NCBI RefSeq assembly: GCF_905475465.1
Contig: NC_062259.1
Coordinates: 6,892,501 to 6,956,500, forward strand
From: Pieris napi
Taxonomy: Eukaryota > Arthropoda > Insecta > Lepidoptera > Pieridae
Length of the DNA stretch: 64,000 bases
Direction of reading: 5' to 3'
Both the position numbers and the translations under genes were made by a program. Below the pieces are notes generated by a model. That model worked only from the letters and a program-made list of their open reading frames with translations, was not told the DNA's origin and did not search any database. Below, one piece after another: positions 36,560-51,500 of the stretch. Position 1 is the stretch's first letter. The number at the start of each line of letters is the position of its first letter.

Positions 36560-39459
36560 TTTTTATGACATTTAATATTTCCGTTGAACGGATTATAATA
36601 TATATTAATTATAATATGTACAATGTTTATTATTTTTTTTATATTTTACACCACAAAATTAGGACAAACAAATAACAAATAAACAGACCTACACATAGAA
36701 TAATATTAAATAGGGGCTGCCAGCGAAATTAACAAAAAAAATGTGCCTTAAACTACATTGCAAAGAATATATATAATAAGTAATGTAATATAATGTGTAT
36801 CACATTACCTAGCAAGAAATATTGTATTTCAATACATTTCGTTTTGAAATAAAATATTTATTCCTTTCTCTTTTTAAAATTGGTCGTCACGTCCTCTGTT
36901 TCATATAAGCGGAACTGAATTGCAATCCAACCTCGAATGCTTAGAAACACAAAGCACAACTATAACGTTGTTTTGTATAAGTCACACAAGATGGCGTAAA
37001 ACATGTTTACTATGATATCGAACGGTTTGAAGTTGTTTGTAACTTGTAATATAAGGGGAACATTCTGTAGGAGTTGGCATTACTGCGTGGTGGTAGTATT
37101 CACTACTGAAAATGTAATGCTACTTATGAAGCCGATGGTAAAAACTATCAGACAAAGAAATTGAAAACTTGCCAAACTTTTCAGTTTTCAGTTTCAAAAG
37201 GCAGACACTAAGTGTTGCAGAAAAACTTAATTCATACATTTGCGACCTTAAAGCCGGTCTGTCAGCTGGTTGAGTATCTTACCTTCCGGTCGGAGGAAGA
37301 ACAGCACCTTTGCTCCTCTAACCCTAAAACCACATCTGATAAGACTACATGCATAAACAACACTCGCGTCAGCAGTTTATTTCATAACTGAACCTATTGC
37401 TAACAGCGAAAGTAAGTGAGTTAGTGAAACAAGATCCTACATTAAGACTGTCAAAATTTGGAAAATTACTGTAAAAAACTTAGTGCTATGAAAAATTATA
37501 GAAAAATGGTACTATGAGATGTTTTTGAGCAAATTATTGTGGCGTATTGCACAAATGCATCTAAATTTTTCAGTATCTCTGATGTCAAATAATTATTACC
37601 TTTATAACTAAGTATCGACTTTGTTTGCGTGGATACAGGAAAGTGAACGGACAACCATTTAACATTGTAATATATTATTATATTAAAAAATCTTTGAAAA
37701 TACTTCGAAGCTCGATGATTCTTACTGGCGCCAATTTCTTGACTAAAGAATAAAAAACATCAAGTTTAAACGTTCACATTGGCTAAATTAAACACTTTTC
37801 TTGACTTTAGATACTAATTACACGTTTTTGAAGATAGTTCTTATAGAATTTCTTGTACTCAGTCGTGAAATAAAACAAAGGTTACCCTTAAGCTTATTTA
37901 TTTAATACTGTAACAAAACAGAGTCCACTCCTTTATTAAGTAAGCGGAATGGTATACTGAATTTTACTTAATAGTAAAATGTATATGAAATACAGTTTAT
38001 AACGATCCGTTTTATTGACACAACCTTACGTTAACTAATCGTTAAAAGCTGTATTTCATATAGTGAATGTGTAATACTTGCATTATAAAACTAAAATGTA
38101 TCTATATCTATGAAAATAGGAATGATTCTCTTTCATTAAGAAAACCTATGAGACATTTGATACAAAATAATTGTATTAAAGTTTTACGAAAATAGTGAAT
38201 TTTGATGATATTTTAATTACACTAATAGTTCCATTATATACTATTTTTTGAGAAAACTGTGTTTGAGCTCTTGTATATCGTAGATAAAAATGCATTCACA
38301 ATTTGCCTAAAGCCATTACGGACAGTTAATGTAACAACGATATTGTTAATATAATAATATATGCTGGTATGATTTTGAAAGAAAACATCCAATTTGGGCT
38401 GAGAAATACAGAATTTTTTTTTTTTTTATTATATGAATACAAGAAATTACTATTATATTGAATACCTACTAACATCCCAAAATTACTTAATATTTCTTAA
38501 TGAAATGGTAAGAACCATTTCATTAATGTAAAAATTAAGTAGTTGAATATGCAATTCTTGAAAATAATACTTATTCAGCAATTAAACAAAAAATTATACT
38601 AAACTAGAATAGCATAGGATAATAAAAACGAGGCGATATTACTTTCTATTAGTTCTATAGACTATTCCAAAATGGTGCATTTTAACAATCATAATTATTC
38701 TTAAAGGCACTAATGTAAAACTCAGTCATTTATTTTAACTGCCTTACTCAAAGTATTTTTGTTATGTATTATAATTATCCCTTTGTTTAGTAGAAGTTAA
38801 ATGAACTGGATAATAATGCCCGTGGTTTTGACTCATAAATATATCTTTTAATGTTCCACGTAAGTTTTCATTTCAGCTAAGATATAAGATACGATTGACT
38901 TTTTAGCAGATCTTGAGATAATATGTACTACAATACTATATGCTTGATAACTCATTGCATTTACGACCAATAATTTTTAAATAGAATGTACTCGTATAAC
39001 TGATTTAACAGTTTAACCTAATAAAGTGTTTGTTTAAAAAATATACATATTTATCAAGCATCACAGTCAACTTTTAAATACATTCCTGAAATTATAAATT
39101 ATTTATGTATTACAAAAACATTAAAATACAGTAGGTATTCTCAGCATATTGTCAACGTTTTCAAAACGAATAAAATAATTTTAGTATATTACGCAATGTA
39201 ATTTATGCTTTACCTAAACTAATGATTTATCACATTTCATTAATGCACTAGAAAAATTCTCACACAATTCATTAAGTTATATATAATGATCCTACCTACA
39301 GAACGTTTAACCTATTTAAATGGCTACAGAGATTCGGGCTACAAAACTTTAGAAAAACAGCCTTCTAGACAAAATCAAGTCAGGTAATAATCGTTAATCT
39401 CAAACAACAATATTTGAACGCATAAACCTCAACGGATAATATCTAACACACAATTCTTT
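36560..39459. other. AT-rich intergenic sequence with one strong hairpin
   Basis: No gene is seen. A perfect 13-bp inverted repeat (38497-38509 with 38514-38526, loop aaga) stands out. The remainder is the downstream flank of the SLC36 gene. Confidence 0.55.
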
Positions 39460-39572
39460 AAATTTATTTTAAATTGTATTATTTGTATAAAATTGAAGTA
39501 AAATGAAATTATAAGATAGTAACCCTTAACAATTTTTTGAGCCTTATATTTTATAGTCTTGTCATTGATGTC
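39460..39572 (-). other. Proximal 3' UTR of the SLC36 gene
   Basis: This sequence follows the TAA stop on the - strand. An AATAAA hexamer lies at 39466-39471, about 100 nt after the stop, in AT-rich sequence. Other hexamers further on are possible because the composition makes them frequent, so the true poly(A) site is not fixed. Confidence 0.4.
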
Positions 39573-42500
39573 TTACTCTTCTCCTTTGATTATGTCTAAA
39601 ATGCTTACATAGGCACCGGTGAGGAAACCCAGTATTCCGAATGATACCAAGAACATATTTTTCCATAGGACCCAATTGAGACGGCCAAGCCCGTTTGGCC
39701 TGTCCCAATAAGTAACGGTTTCAATGACAGCAGGGAATATAAGACCCAAGAAGGAGAGACAGACAGCACCAACAAGAGAGATGAAAGGTCCAAGATTAGG
39801 TATAGCGATAGCAATACCGAGTGTTATTATTATAAGTGCAATTCTTATAGAATATTCGGCGAGGTTTTTCTTAGCTCCGAATCTGTGGCGTATATTTTTC
39901 CAGATTATTTCCATTGGCACGTAGAACTGAAGACTATATGTGAAGAAAATGGCTACAGCGATCATCAACTTGACACATTGGCCCAATCTAAAAAAAATAT
40001 TATTATGAATTTTAGTATCACAAATTTAGTTGAAAACGGTATAAATTTTATGACGTTCACGTTTGTATAAGATATGTACGAACGTGGGACGTGTTACGTA
40101 TACTATGTATATATTAAATTAATATTTTAAAATATACAAAAAATATTTATGCTTACACTTCATCTTGTGGCAAGTTCAGGGTAATACTTCCATAAGTTCC
40201 ATCTCCGTACTTCAAATATCCGAAGAATCCAACTAAAGCGTAGAGTGATACGACAAAGAACATCCCGGTATTGAGCACTCCAGGACATCCGATGAAATGA
40301 GTAGGAGTCTTCATGTTATTTTCAAGAGGCATTACAACACCGATTCCTTCCAAGGCGAATATAGCCGTGCCGAAGAACGTTGGGAGACGGGCGACACCCG
40401 CAAACTGTTTTCTTTCACTAATAGCAGGAATATCTTGAAAGAGATAGTAGAATGTGATAACCATTCCAGTTCCCACCAAAAGATTCGCAATCATTGAAAA
40501 TGGAGCCAAGTATTTCAGATTTCTAATGAGATTCATTGAAATCAAAAAAGGAAGAAGAACTGCCATATAAATTCTGACATCTACATCGTGGGGTGCCCAT
40601 TCGCTATCAAGCGTGTAGTTGTCTACAACTTGCTTTATGTTTTTTGACACGAACACGATATACACGCAACAGCATCCCAGTAAATCGATCACCAGAAACC
40701 AGTTTATCATAGCTCTGAAAATAAAGAAAACGAGATTATAGTGTGGTGTCCCGTGTCACATCTTGGGTTAGTTGACACATTCTTATTTGTAAAATTACGA
40801 TGTGAATCCAAGAAACTGGTTAAGTTGGAATCGACTCTAAAACAGTTGTAATTTTTCAAATATCGCGTAATAATAAATTCGAAACAATTTTACATTCCCA
40901 AAGTTTAAGTTAGAAAGACCTACTACATATTATCGTGCAAAGTCAAAACTACTTACTTGGCAAGTCGTGAGAATTTATGTGCAGCTGGAGGTCCAGAAAG
41001 GAAGGCAGCTTCCGCTGTTTCAGCAAAACCAAGGGATGGTTTTTGCATTCTCTTACAGAGCTCATGAGATGTTTTAACAAGGATATGAACACAATATGTG
41101 CAAATTCCACCGATGAGGAAAGTTGCCACCAATCCAAAGTAAAGCCCCGCATTCATGAACGCCATTGGCATAGCCAATATACCACTGCCTAATGATCCTT
41201 TTAGCAAGTGAATTAACGTATCCATGTCCCTGTAAATGTAAAAAAATACAGATTTATCACAACGAACAAGTAACCACAAGTTTTTTTATGAAATACTTTG
41301 CCGGAACCCATCCACTCATTTTAATTTCATTTCCATGAAGTTACCTTAAGATTAATCTATGATAAATTTTCAAATTATGACTTACGATGTAGGGTGAGCC
41401 AGTTTTCGGTGTTCAAACGGATTAAAGTCCTCATCTCCTTCGATATCTCGGCCTGGTATCTCCATAAGAGGGAGTGTTGATCCCGCTTGTTGTTCCACAG
41501 GGATATCATTTGGATCAACTTTGTATCTGTGAGCATTTAATAAGATAAATTAATGATTCAGAATATTAAATATTAGATAGTGTTTAAGGTAGCTGTGAGT
41601 TTAGTGTAGTTTTGTATACAGATATAAAGCACAAAAGTAATGATAATATGTCGCGTGGTTGAACGTGGCGATACAATAAGCGCGTTTTAAGGTGGATATG
41701 AAACGTTAAAATCGAAAGTGTGTATGGTGTTATGTTGATTCCTATTGAAGCTACGAAACGCGGATTCATGTCAACTTTTAAAGTTTGTTGTCTATTATTA
41801 TATACGGTATCACTATAACGTAAATTAGTTTAGTTTTGTTTGAGTATTTGATGGTGGTGTGTTTTTGTATTATGGTCTCCAAAATATGTAAATTGTGACA
41901 AATTGTAATTATGCGTTGCACTCTGTTAAGATTTGGCATTTACAAAAAAATGACCCTATCTCAAAATTCAATACAGCTTTACGTTAACGAAAGGGCGAGT
42001 AGCGTAATTCGTACTTATGGAGCAGCAATTTTGACACCGGAGTGAATTCTGTACCACTAATTAAAAAAACATAAAGCTAAATTAAATTTGTACAAAATAA
42101 ATGATTAAGGGTCAATCCCGAACCTGAACAGAGATAGCGCACGGGACGGAGAAGCCGTCAAGGCATATCTGCATACTTCGGCTTCAACTGCCTTAATTAT
42201 TATTAGTATGCTTCAGATTTACCAATACCAAACAATATAAAATAAAATTGAAACCATAAAATGGAATGATGTACCGGTGTATGAGTCCATAGCGAGATGA
42301 TCAAGGTCGTCGAGCGACTTAGATCTCGTGGAAGCTGCACGCATCTTTCCAGATCGTCCGAACGGCGACGAGCGTTTAATTAGCTCGTATAAGGAGCAAG
42401 TACTTAACAGTCAACATACAATATAAAATACCATTTTAACGACAAAAATCATTAAAATATGCAATGAAAAATGTGAAATAGACCTGTAAGTGCAGCGGTC

Positions 42501-45500
42501 CAGAAATCGCAAAAATTTCTAGGACCCAATACTAAATCTGTTAGGCATGATAGATTACTAGATAATATTTTCTTTTTCATTGTCCTGTTGAACAAAAATA
42601 TATGAATATTATTACAATTCAATTTCACGAAAAACTATGTTTACATTAGGTCACACACTAAATTTTGATAACTAAATGGTCTACAAGCTGTGAACATGCT
42701 TTTGAATTTATGAGTTTTTTCAAAACTAATCATATTCAATTTAAACAAGCAATAATAAAATGAAAAGACACTTGGCTATTTTATTAAGACACAAAATGCA
42801 TTTTCGGTTAGTAAAATCGATGATTGATGCTCATGTAAGACCGATAATGTGATGCATAGACGCATAACACTGATACTGATACTTACTTGACCATGACGAC
42901 ATCAGATAAGTCATTTTTGACTCCCTTTTTCTTTGGATCATACTCGGCTATCATCGGCCGCAGTTGAGGTTTCTGAAACAATTTGAAGATTTATATTAAT
43001 TTAAGTGTTCATTCAATCTCGAACTTCATTCACTTTACAAAATGGCTTGTATAGTTTTCAAAATTTTAGAATAATAGCCATTTTGCCCTCAATTTTATTT
43101 AAGTCTCTGAAATATTATTTTGATAATTTGCAACAAAGTTGTTTATCCGTCATCGTTTGTTTAAATTTTTTTACATGTTTTGGAGTGTGTGACGCCAAAT
43201 GACGTTAAACTGGCATCCAGGTTTGGGGCTCATAATACTCGTGATTTTGCCACGTGATCACATCAGAGTTATTTTGGTGGGATATAAATAGGCAACGCTC
43301 AAAATGAGCGAGGAAGCCGGTCACGTTTTGTTCAAAAGAACTACAAGACATATAGTTGCTTTAGGTAATGATGATACCACGAACCTGCTTCCCATAATAT
43401 TATAATGAAACGGAGCTTTTAGTATATATAAAAAAAAATATATGTTTATTATGGAACATAAGATACATGTATCACTTATTCCACGTCATTAAATTTGAAT
43501 TTGTAGGCATCCCTACTCATCGGCAAAGAAGACAGAGGGTGTAGGCCGAGAGAAAAAGCTGGCGTAAAAAACTCTCGGTACTCTTTTAAAATATCAAATC
43601 ATCGAACAACACTGATTTTAAAACAAATATCGCAAATTAATTAGAGGTAGCCTGTCTAGCACTAGTCCCAGGCCCTTTTATCAACTAGATAATCGTTGAC
43701 TTTATAGTAAGCCTTTTTACACAGCTTTTATTTAATACATTTCTTAAATTTATTGAAAGGCAGAGATAAAAGAGCCTCTGGGATTTTATTAAAGAAGAGT
43801 ATCCCTTTACCCAAAAAAGAATTACTAACTTTAGATAGTCTAGTACGGGGAAATTGTAATTGTAATTGTGAAAATATACATAGATAACATATTTACTACT
43901 GAGCGCTTTGAGCCTGTTGTGGAGAGGGTTAAAATATTATTAAAAAATGTGACACAATTCAAACATTACTACTGGTTGTTGTGTAACTTTCTAAAGGTGT
44001 CAAAATAACCTGAACTTTGACTACCCCTTTAAGTTGACCATGAGTCACAATCGGATTGAAGCTAATGGTATGCATACAATTTTATTCCCCTAACTGAATT
44101 GAATTACAAAGCAGATAAGTATATGTATTTTGATAAATTTTAAACAAAGTTCAACTTTAAATGGATAGGTTAAGATCCTTTATTGATTGTGTGTGGTACT
44201 TTGTTAGTTCGTCCACTTAACGATCGCCCCTTGAATAAACTGGATTGTACTGGTTACCAATATTAAATTGGGAAGGAATCGGGAGCTATTTCGCTCGGTA
44301 GTTGTTGAATAAATCTAGAATTATGTGAGTAACTGCTAAATGCAGTATTGAACATGTAGAAGTTGCATGATCGTGACAATTGAATTGTAACAAATACAGC
44401 ATTGTCAACAAAGAACAACGGCAGCACGATATTCGATGGACATAGTGCGCTCTAATATAGAGTTTATTATAATCTCCGTCACGAGATACTAATAGGTAAA
44501 ATAATCTTAAGATGTGACGCCGATACATTATGTCTTGACAACAAGTGCGCATTAGGTTATACAAGGTCATACTTTGGGAGTTTTATCTTGACACACCTCC
44601 CAAAGCTCTACGTCTTTCAACAGTCATCTAATCCATAACGAAATGCTTATCTGTTGCTATTTATAATCATTCGTCAACATACAACGACGAAGACTGAAAC
44701 GTTAACAACAAAATTCGTAACGTGTTGAACAACCTCAAAATACCCTTATTTAGTGTGTTTACTGTTTCAAGTAAGTAGATGTTCTAGAATCGGTTTCTTA
44801 GTGTTTCTTTATCAAGACCGTGAGTCTGAGTAATTGTTTGCTCAATCACTTATTCATTTTCCGGGGTTTAATTAGCAGTTGGTGTGATTGATACCCTTTA
44901 TCGCATCGCAATATCATCTTAAAATATAAATTTGTTTATAAAAGTTACCATTTGGAAGATGTTGTCAAAACGTTTAGGTACGTTCAACTTTTCCAAAATA
45001 GCCGGTAGTATTGATAATTTCACTAGTGGCAATGTCTTTAAAACATCAATCTTTATTGAAATTTTAAATTTACGTTTGGCCACTTCGTAATTTTGGCTCC
45101 GATATGAGATTAATAGGTATAAATTGTCATCATGACGACAACTTTACTAATTTTTTTATCAAGTTATTCGTACTTCTGTTATAGGCATATTTTGGCACTA
45201 TTTTACATAGTCTAATGTTTGAACCACGAAGGCGAAAGATGGCTGGAGGAGACTTTATCCGTGGATACTTCATATAAATATGAATATAACTTTTATTTTT
45301 ACCTACATCTCGTATATGTGTTTGTATTTTTATGGAATAAAATATTTGTATTATTATAACGTCTACACATACACTGGACTCTTAGAATTTATATCGTATG
45401 TATAATAAAAATTGCGAATCACACGTCAATCTCTCAATAAATCTAAGCCGGATGCCAGTGATTTAGTACTTACTGTAACAAGGACAGGGACAAGAGGGGG

Positions 45501-48500
45501 GTCAAAAAACAAACGGAAACCTCACCAAGAACAATGCCTTAAGAATTTAGTAAAAAACTTATCAAGTGTAAGCTAATTTCTTATTTTCATAAACAAATTG
45601 AATCAAATAACTTTTACAAAACATATAAAACTCCTGTGAGTTATTAGAATTCGGTATCACCTGCGTGTGTAAACGGGGAGTTAATTATTTGCATTAAATT
45701 CTTACTTACAAACAGGGCTGCTGTTTATTATAATCAAGATTTTCAAAAATTATAAGCAGACCCTGTGTGTGTGTATTTAAAAAGAAATTTTATGTAAACA
45801 CTGACGTTAAAACGTGAGCCTTAAGACAGAGTTACCTATAGCATATCCATATATTAATTGTATTTATATCCATATATTATTCTACGTGTATTATTACGTT
45901 TTGAATGTGATAGATTATACATATATACCTGCATTCTTATTTTTGTGGATAAAGCTAGGTAAATTTATTGGAAGAAAAAACAAGTGAATCAATACATATT
46001 TTCCTTTCTCTTTTATTAGAAAGATAAACAGTTGCAACTCAATCGTAGGTTATCCTAGACGCCGCGAATCTCATAATTATTTATTAATAAACGACGTACT
46101 TATATAGTTATAAACGCTTAATATGTTGTGTCAAACTCTCTCTCTTGAAGTTATATATATTATGTTACAATAAATGTTCAACGACAGATGTACGTACTGA
46201 AGTCATGGTAACAGTCAATTGAAACGTTGATTGTCAATCATGATTTAAATTATTCAATTCTGTAATATCAATCGCCTAGAGAGCAAAAATTTTATATTAT
46301 TTAAGGCAGCAAATGTACCAGCAAACTCATGGACTAATTTGTGAACTTTGTTTTTTTTACATTTAAATACATTACAATAGAATTATTATTTGCATAAATG
46401 TATACTAAAGTATGTTTTAACGCGATAATTAAATCTAATTAGATTTAATAGATTAAGTGTATTGTTACCGTTGCGTTGGACAATACCATTTCAATAGTAC
46501 GGAAAACTAAAAAAAAATCTCAAGGAAACCAGGTTAGGTATCTTTTACCCGACTACGACAGACACATCACCTCCTTGTTTAATAAAAAAATTAATCAGTG
46601 GCACAACAACCTTTTTAAGTCTAATTTCTGTATCTGTTTCATGATCATTTGTCAATCTAATAGGGAAGTAGGTGATTAGCCTCCTGTGGCTAACACACGC
46701 TGTCAAATGTTTTATGTCGGGTCTAAGACAAGCCGGTTTCCCCACGACGTTTTCCTTCACCGTTCGAGCGAATGTTAAATGCGCACATAGACAGAATGTC
46801 CTGTGGTGCACAGCCGGAAATCGAACCTTCCTCAGGGATGAGAGTCGTACGTTGAAGTCACTAGGCCAACACTGCTATTATCCCTTTGTTTATCAAGAAA
46901 AATTATGTAGACCCAAAATCATTGAATTATAGTCACACATTTTAACTCCAGTCTAATAAACAAATGTTCTGGACACGATACAATATTCGCGTAATCTAAA
47001 ATTAGCTCTGGTTTGTACTTCAGTTTTGACATGAGTATAATGTTATGACTAATGTCCCTATAGCCATATATAAGAACATGCTTAAAAATAATGTTACTGC
47101 CAAAATTATATTTAGAAAGCCCGTGAGGCGCAGTTTCCTTAGATTATTATCATTAGCGTCAAACGGAGGTCACGCTATCCCCTATATTATAAGACGTAAT
47201 AGTTGTAGGTTTTTCTATAGAAACCCAATCTACAAAAATATGAATTATATATATCGTCCTTAAAGTAGACTATTTCGCAACACATAGCTGTGACATGTGC
47301 TAATTCTAATCGGTGTTATATAAGTGATTTTTACCACAGCCCTTCTCAAAATGTTTGACTTATTTCAAATATGGAACAGAACATCTTAATTAGCAATTTT
47401 AAATGGTACTTATTGCATCCATACTTGCGTAATAATACTCTTATAATAAATACTCTACACTATAAAATTTACGTCATTTTATAAAAATTAACTTCTATAA
47501 ATGTTTAATCATATTCCTAAAGGTTGCTTCATAATATAATGTTAGTTTCATAACGTCAAGAATAAAATAGGTAGCAAAGACTATTTAGTTTAATAGTCGT
47601 TATGTACTAGGAAGACACTGAAACCTACGTCACTCGATTCACATGACCTTGTCCTAGATAGCGGAAGCTGTTGCTTATGGGACAAAGGATTACTCTTATT
47701 AATTCCGCTACATGCATACAGTAATTCCGCTTTATACATACAGTATTATGAAACAGTAAACCAGTTGCATTACTTTGAATTTCGTGAAACGTAATATAAG
47801 GCGCTGTAATATGTACCTAACATGATTTTACGCGGATATATTTTACCATATCATTTAGTACTTGTCAAGATCATGTTAATATCCTATGAGTAAGGTTTAT
47901 AAAAATTGACAATTATAAATAATAAACAAAATTTAGAAAACCAGCTTCAAATACCGTATATAGAGCAACTGTCAACTTTTTGATTCTATGCTAGAATATA
48001 TCTCATATGGTTGATGTTCTTGCCGGGAAATTTGAAGACAAACCTCCAAACCTCAACACACGATATACACACATACTTGATAGACTAAAAAGTTATTCAA
48101 TTCCGACAATTTGACATATACAAGACGGTTAAACACTGGCATATTAGACTTTTCGCAAAAATACCCATTTTGCATGCACAAATCTATTCTTCGATTCGGT
48201 CTTATCAATGAAGGTTTTGGCTGACTATAGCGGAAGGAACTATGTCTACCGCATTCGTAGATTGGCCCTTATTCTGTCAACGGTGACGACCCTGAAAGGG
48301 TCAACGTTTCTTGTTAGCTCAACAGAGGACATATAATTTTTAAGAGCAATGAAAATTTAAATAAAATTATTTAAAAAAAGAATTCACATTTGTAGCATAT
48401 AATATTATACGTATTTAATATGTTTGTGTAATCGGCATGGTTCCAGGCTCTAGCCTAGTTCCAGTAGCAAGATGAATGAATAGAGTCGATTCAGGTGACG

Positions 48501-51500
48501 CAACTGTCTGGTATCCACCCCGTGATGGCGCCGAAAAACTTATTGCGAGGTCACCCTTATTATCGCTATTTTTGAATGTGTAATATTATTTACTCAAGTA
48601 AATTTATAAACTATTGTGGAAGAACAAAATTGAATTATACTTATACTTCACTTAAATAGCGTCTTTCTGATATATAAATGAAAAGTTTTTTTATAAAATA
48701 TCTTAAAAACTTATCGTTAAAAATAATTTGGTTACATTGAAACAGCTCTTATAAACTCCTTGTAGGCGCTAGTTTATTTTAAACCTAATGGTGGCTGTAC
48801 ACACTCGGCGAGAGCTTCTCGCCGAGAGTCTCGACCGAGAGGACCGAGAGAAGAGCGCAGCCTGTACACACTCGTTACGTTAATTGTATTTAAAACACCG
48901 ATGATAATGGACGTGGCAACCGCTGCTGCTGTTTGTCTTTGTGCAATGAGTTATTATAATTTTCTTCACGTTAAACATTAAAAAAAATACGAAGCCATGG
49001 CGAAGAAGAAGATGGTCACTATACACCGCAACAGAAATTGGTAATTAGGATCATAAAGTTTTAATATTATCCAAAATTTAATGATTGAACGAGTGTGTAC
49101 AGGTCGCTCTCGTTTTACTCGCGAGACCCTTTGACTCGTGCACAAAAAACCGACAGGCGACCGAGAGAGGCGAGACCGACTGCGAGGAAGCGAGGCGAGA
49201 CGAGAGCTCTACTGTACACTCTCGCCCTCGGCCTGTCTCGGGGTGTCTCGCCGAGTGTGTACAGCTACCATAAGTAATGTCGTAACAAACGATCACGTGC
49301 ATACCGCATGCGCAGGAGTTTGACTAGTGTGAACGAGAACGTTAATTTTCTACAAAGTCGCTGCCATGACATTGCAGCTCTTATTGTAATAACAATACAA
49401 GCTATACAAATGTTTAGAAGAAATGCTCGCTCGCTAGAATTAGGCCCCGTTTATCGCGTCGCCTTAGACAATGCTTCAAGTTTTCATACACGAACAAAAG
49501 TGGTGGCACTTCAATAATTATAAAATACGTAATACTGCGTTGATAATTTCTAGGAATTGTGTCTAAGGAAAACTATTAACACAAATGATATTTGTGACGA
49601 AATATTTCATCATTCTTACGTAACACGAGAACAATAGAATTTATGGAATAGGAATAAAGGTACACTTTACCCGAATTCCAACAAACTATTTTAATCTCCA
49701 GTTAAAATAGTAAATTGTCCCGACGACACTCGTACTTAAGGAAAAACAAGAATGTCGAAATCCTGATTAGCGCATTTTATACTAACAAAGTCAAAATATG
49801 TTTTTTAAACGACCTTAATTAATGTTACATGCGTATAATGACGTCATGCCATTGTATTAAGAGCCATAGATATATAAATATGATGGTTTAGGCTAGTTAC
49901 GAATGGCCACTGAAGATTTATGTGACAGAAATAGATTGATTAATATATATTAACATAACCGTGTGTGAATCAATTTCATATACCTTGAAGTATCGTTAGA
50001 CGGTTGTAGGTACTGTTTAAATCTTTATACATATATAAAAAGGTAAATAAGTATGTTTCTATCGGTGTTTTATACCTAAAACAATTGGACATGTGTTATA
50101 AATTTTATAACCTTCGCTAGCACGCATAATCCTAAATGTAAAAGAAAAATTAAATATTTTTATAAAGTACGATTTTTTGCCTTTATTTAGATGTAAAATA
50201 TAAAAAGTCTTCTCTTTCGATTAACAGAATAAATATAGGATAGCTTTATCGTGTCACAATGTTTTCTATGCGCATTATAATTCAGATTTTCAATACAATT
50301 TTATTAATTCTCAATTTGTCCTACAGAACATTGGGAAGTAAATAGCCATTGTTATAATATTTCCTATGAAAATAACGTGCCTGTGTAATGAGAAGTTAAA
50401 AAGTATGTTTAAAATAGGCATTGTAAATAATGCAATGTATGTGCGTTATCGCTTTTATACATTTACATTCTTTATACATTTTAATGATTACATAAAAAGT
50501 AACGAGATACTTTGCTGTGGGAAATGTACTTGTAATTTAAGCAGTATTATAAACATTCCAGTAAAATTCTATCAATCATCAATTTCAATATTAGTAGCTA
50601 AACGCCCAGACTTCGCACGGGCCGTAAAAATTGTTTTATTTTCAAAGCCTTCATCATAGATCATTCTAAATATTTGTGAAGATCACACTAAATTCCGAGC
50701 AGAAGTTTCTGAGTTTATCGCAAACAAACAGATTTGTTCTATACTATATAAAAGTTAGACATATTTTTTTAGGCATTATCAAACTCTACTACTTTAATCT
50801 AGAACTCAATATATCTCATCGATATCGCATTCGTAAGAATCGTTTTCGTTTGACTACTCCAACGTTCCAAATCCGACTATCCCAAAAAAGTCTTTTAATC
50901 ATTTTAAGTACCTAAAGGTACCTTTGACACCGGCCAATAAATAGCCTGGCTTTCTATTGATAAAAGAATTTTTAAAATCAGTTCAGTAGATCGCGATATT
51001 TTCCCCGCTACAGTTTTACAAACCCCTTTATAATATTAGTATAGATAAAAATGTTCCCAAGGTGTCTTCATAATTCTTTCAGAAGACATAAAATATTTGC
51101 ATATAGCAATCTTCCCGAGATATGCGAAATTAATCATCTAATGCGACTAAATTGTCTTTTCGAAGTAGGGGTGGCATTAAAAATATCCTAATCTCTCCAA
51201 GTGTACCATCAAATTTGGAAACGACTCTCCATTCTTCCTGATTTCGATTATATTAGATTGGGATCTGTCCCTTACGAACAAAATACCCTAATCGGAAAAA
51301 CAGATTTCGACGAACTGAAAACCATCCGTTCAATGCATTTAATACTTTATTGTCTTTTCCACTTTCTTAACAATGCATCGTATTTTATAAACCTCACAAG
51401 TAGGAGTATTTGATACTGTAAACATCGCATCGCAACTGGACTCACTCAAGCCATGCAATATGTGCATGAAAATCCACATATTTTCTATTCTACTTTAGAA

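Noticed and set aside
39605..41192. ORFs of 60-71 codons overlapping transporter exons
   Set aside because: Alternate-frame and antisense shadows of the SLC36 exons; the spliced - strand frame accounts for the sequence.
42275..42402. Exon A spliced directly to coding exon 3
   Set aside because: The phases do not match (1 into 2) and would give a frameshifted product; only passage through exon B restores the frame.
46476..46932. ORFs of 67-88 codons
   Set aside because: The two longer ones read through the SINE at 46.6 kb; the first has no features.
49078..49323. Overlapping ORFs of 60-74 codons on both strands
   Set aside because: They arise from the stop-poor GC-rich arm of the Harbinger-like MITE.
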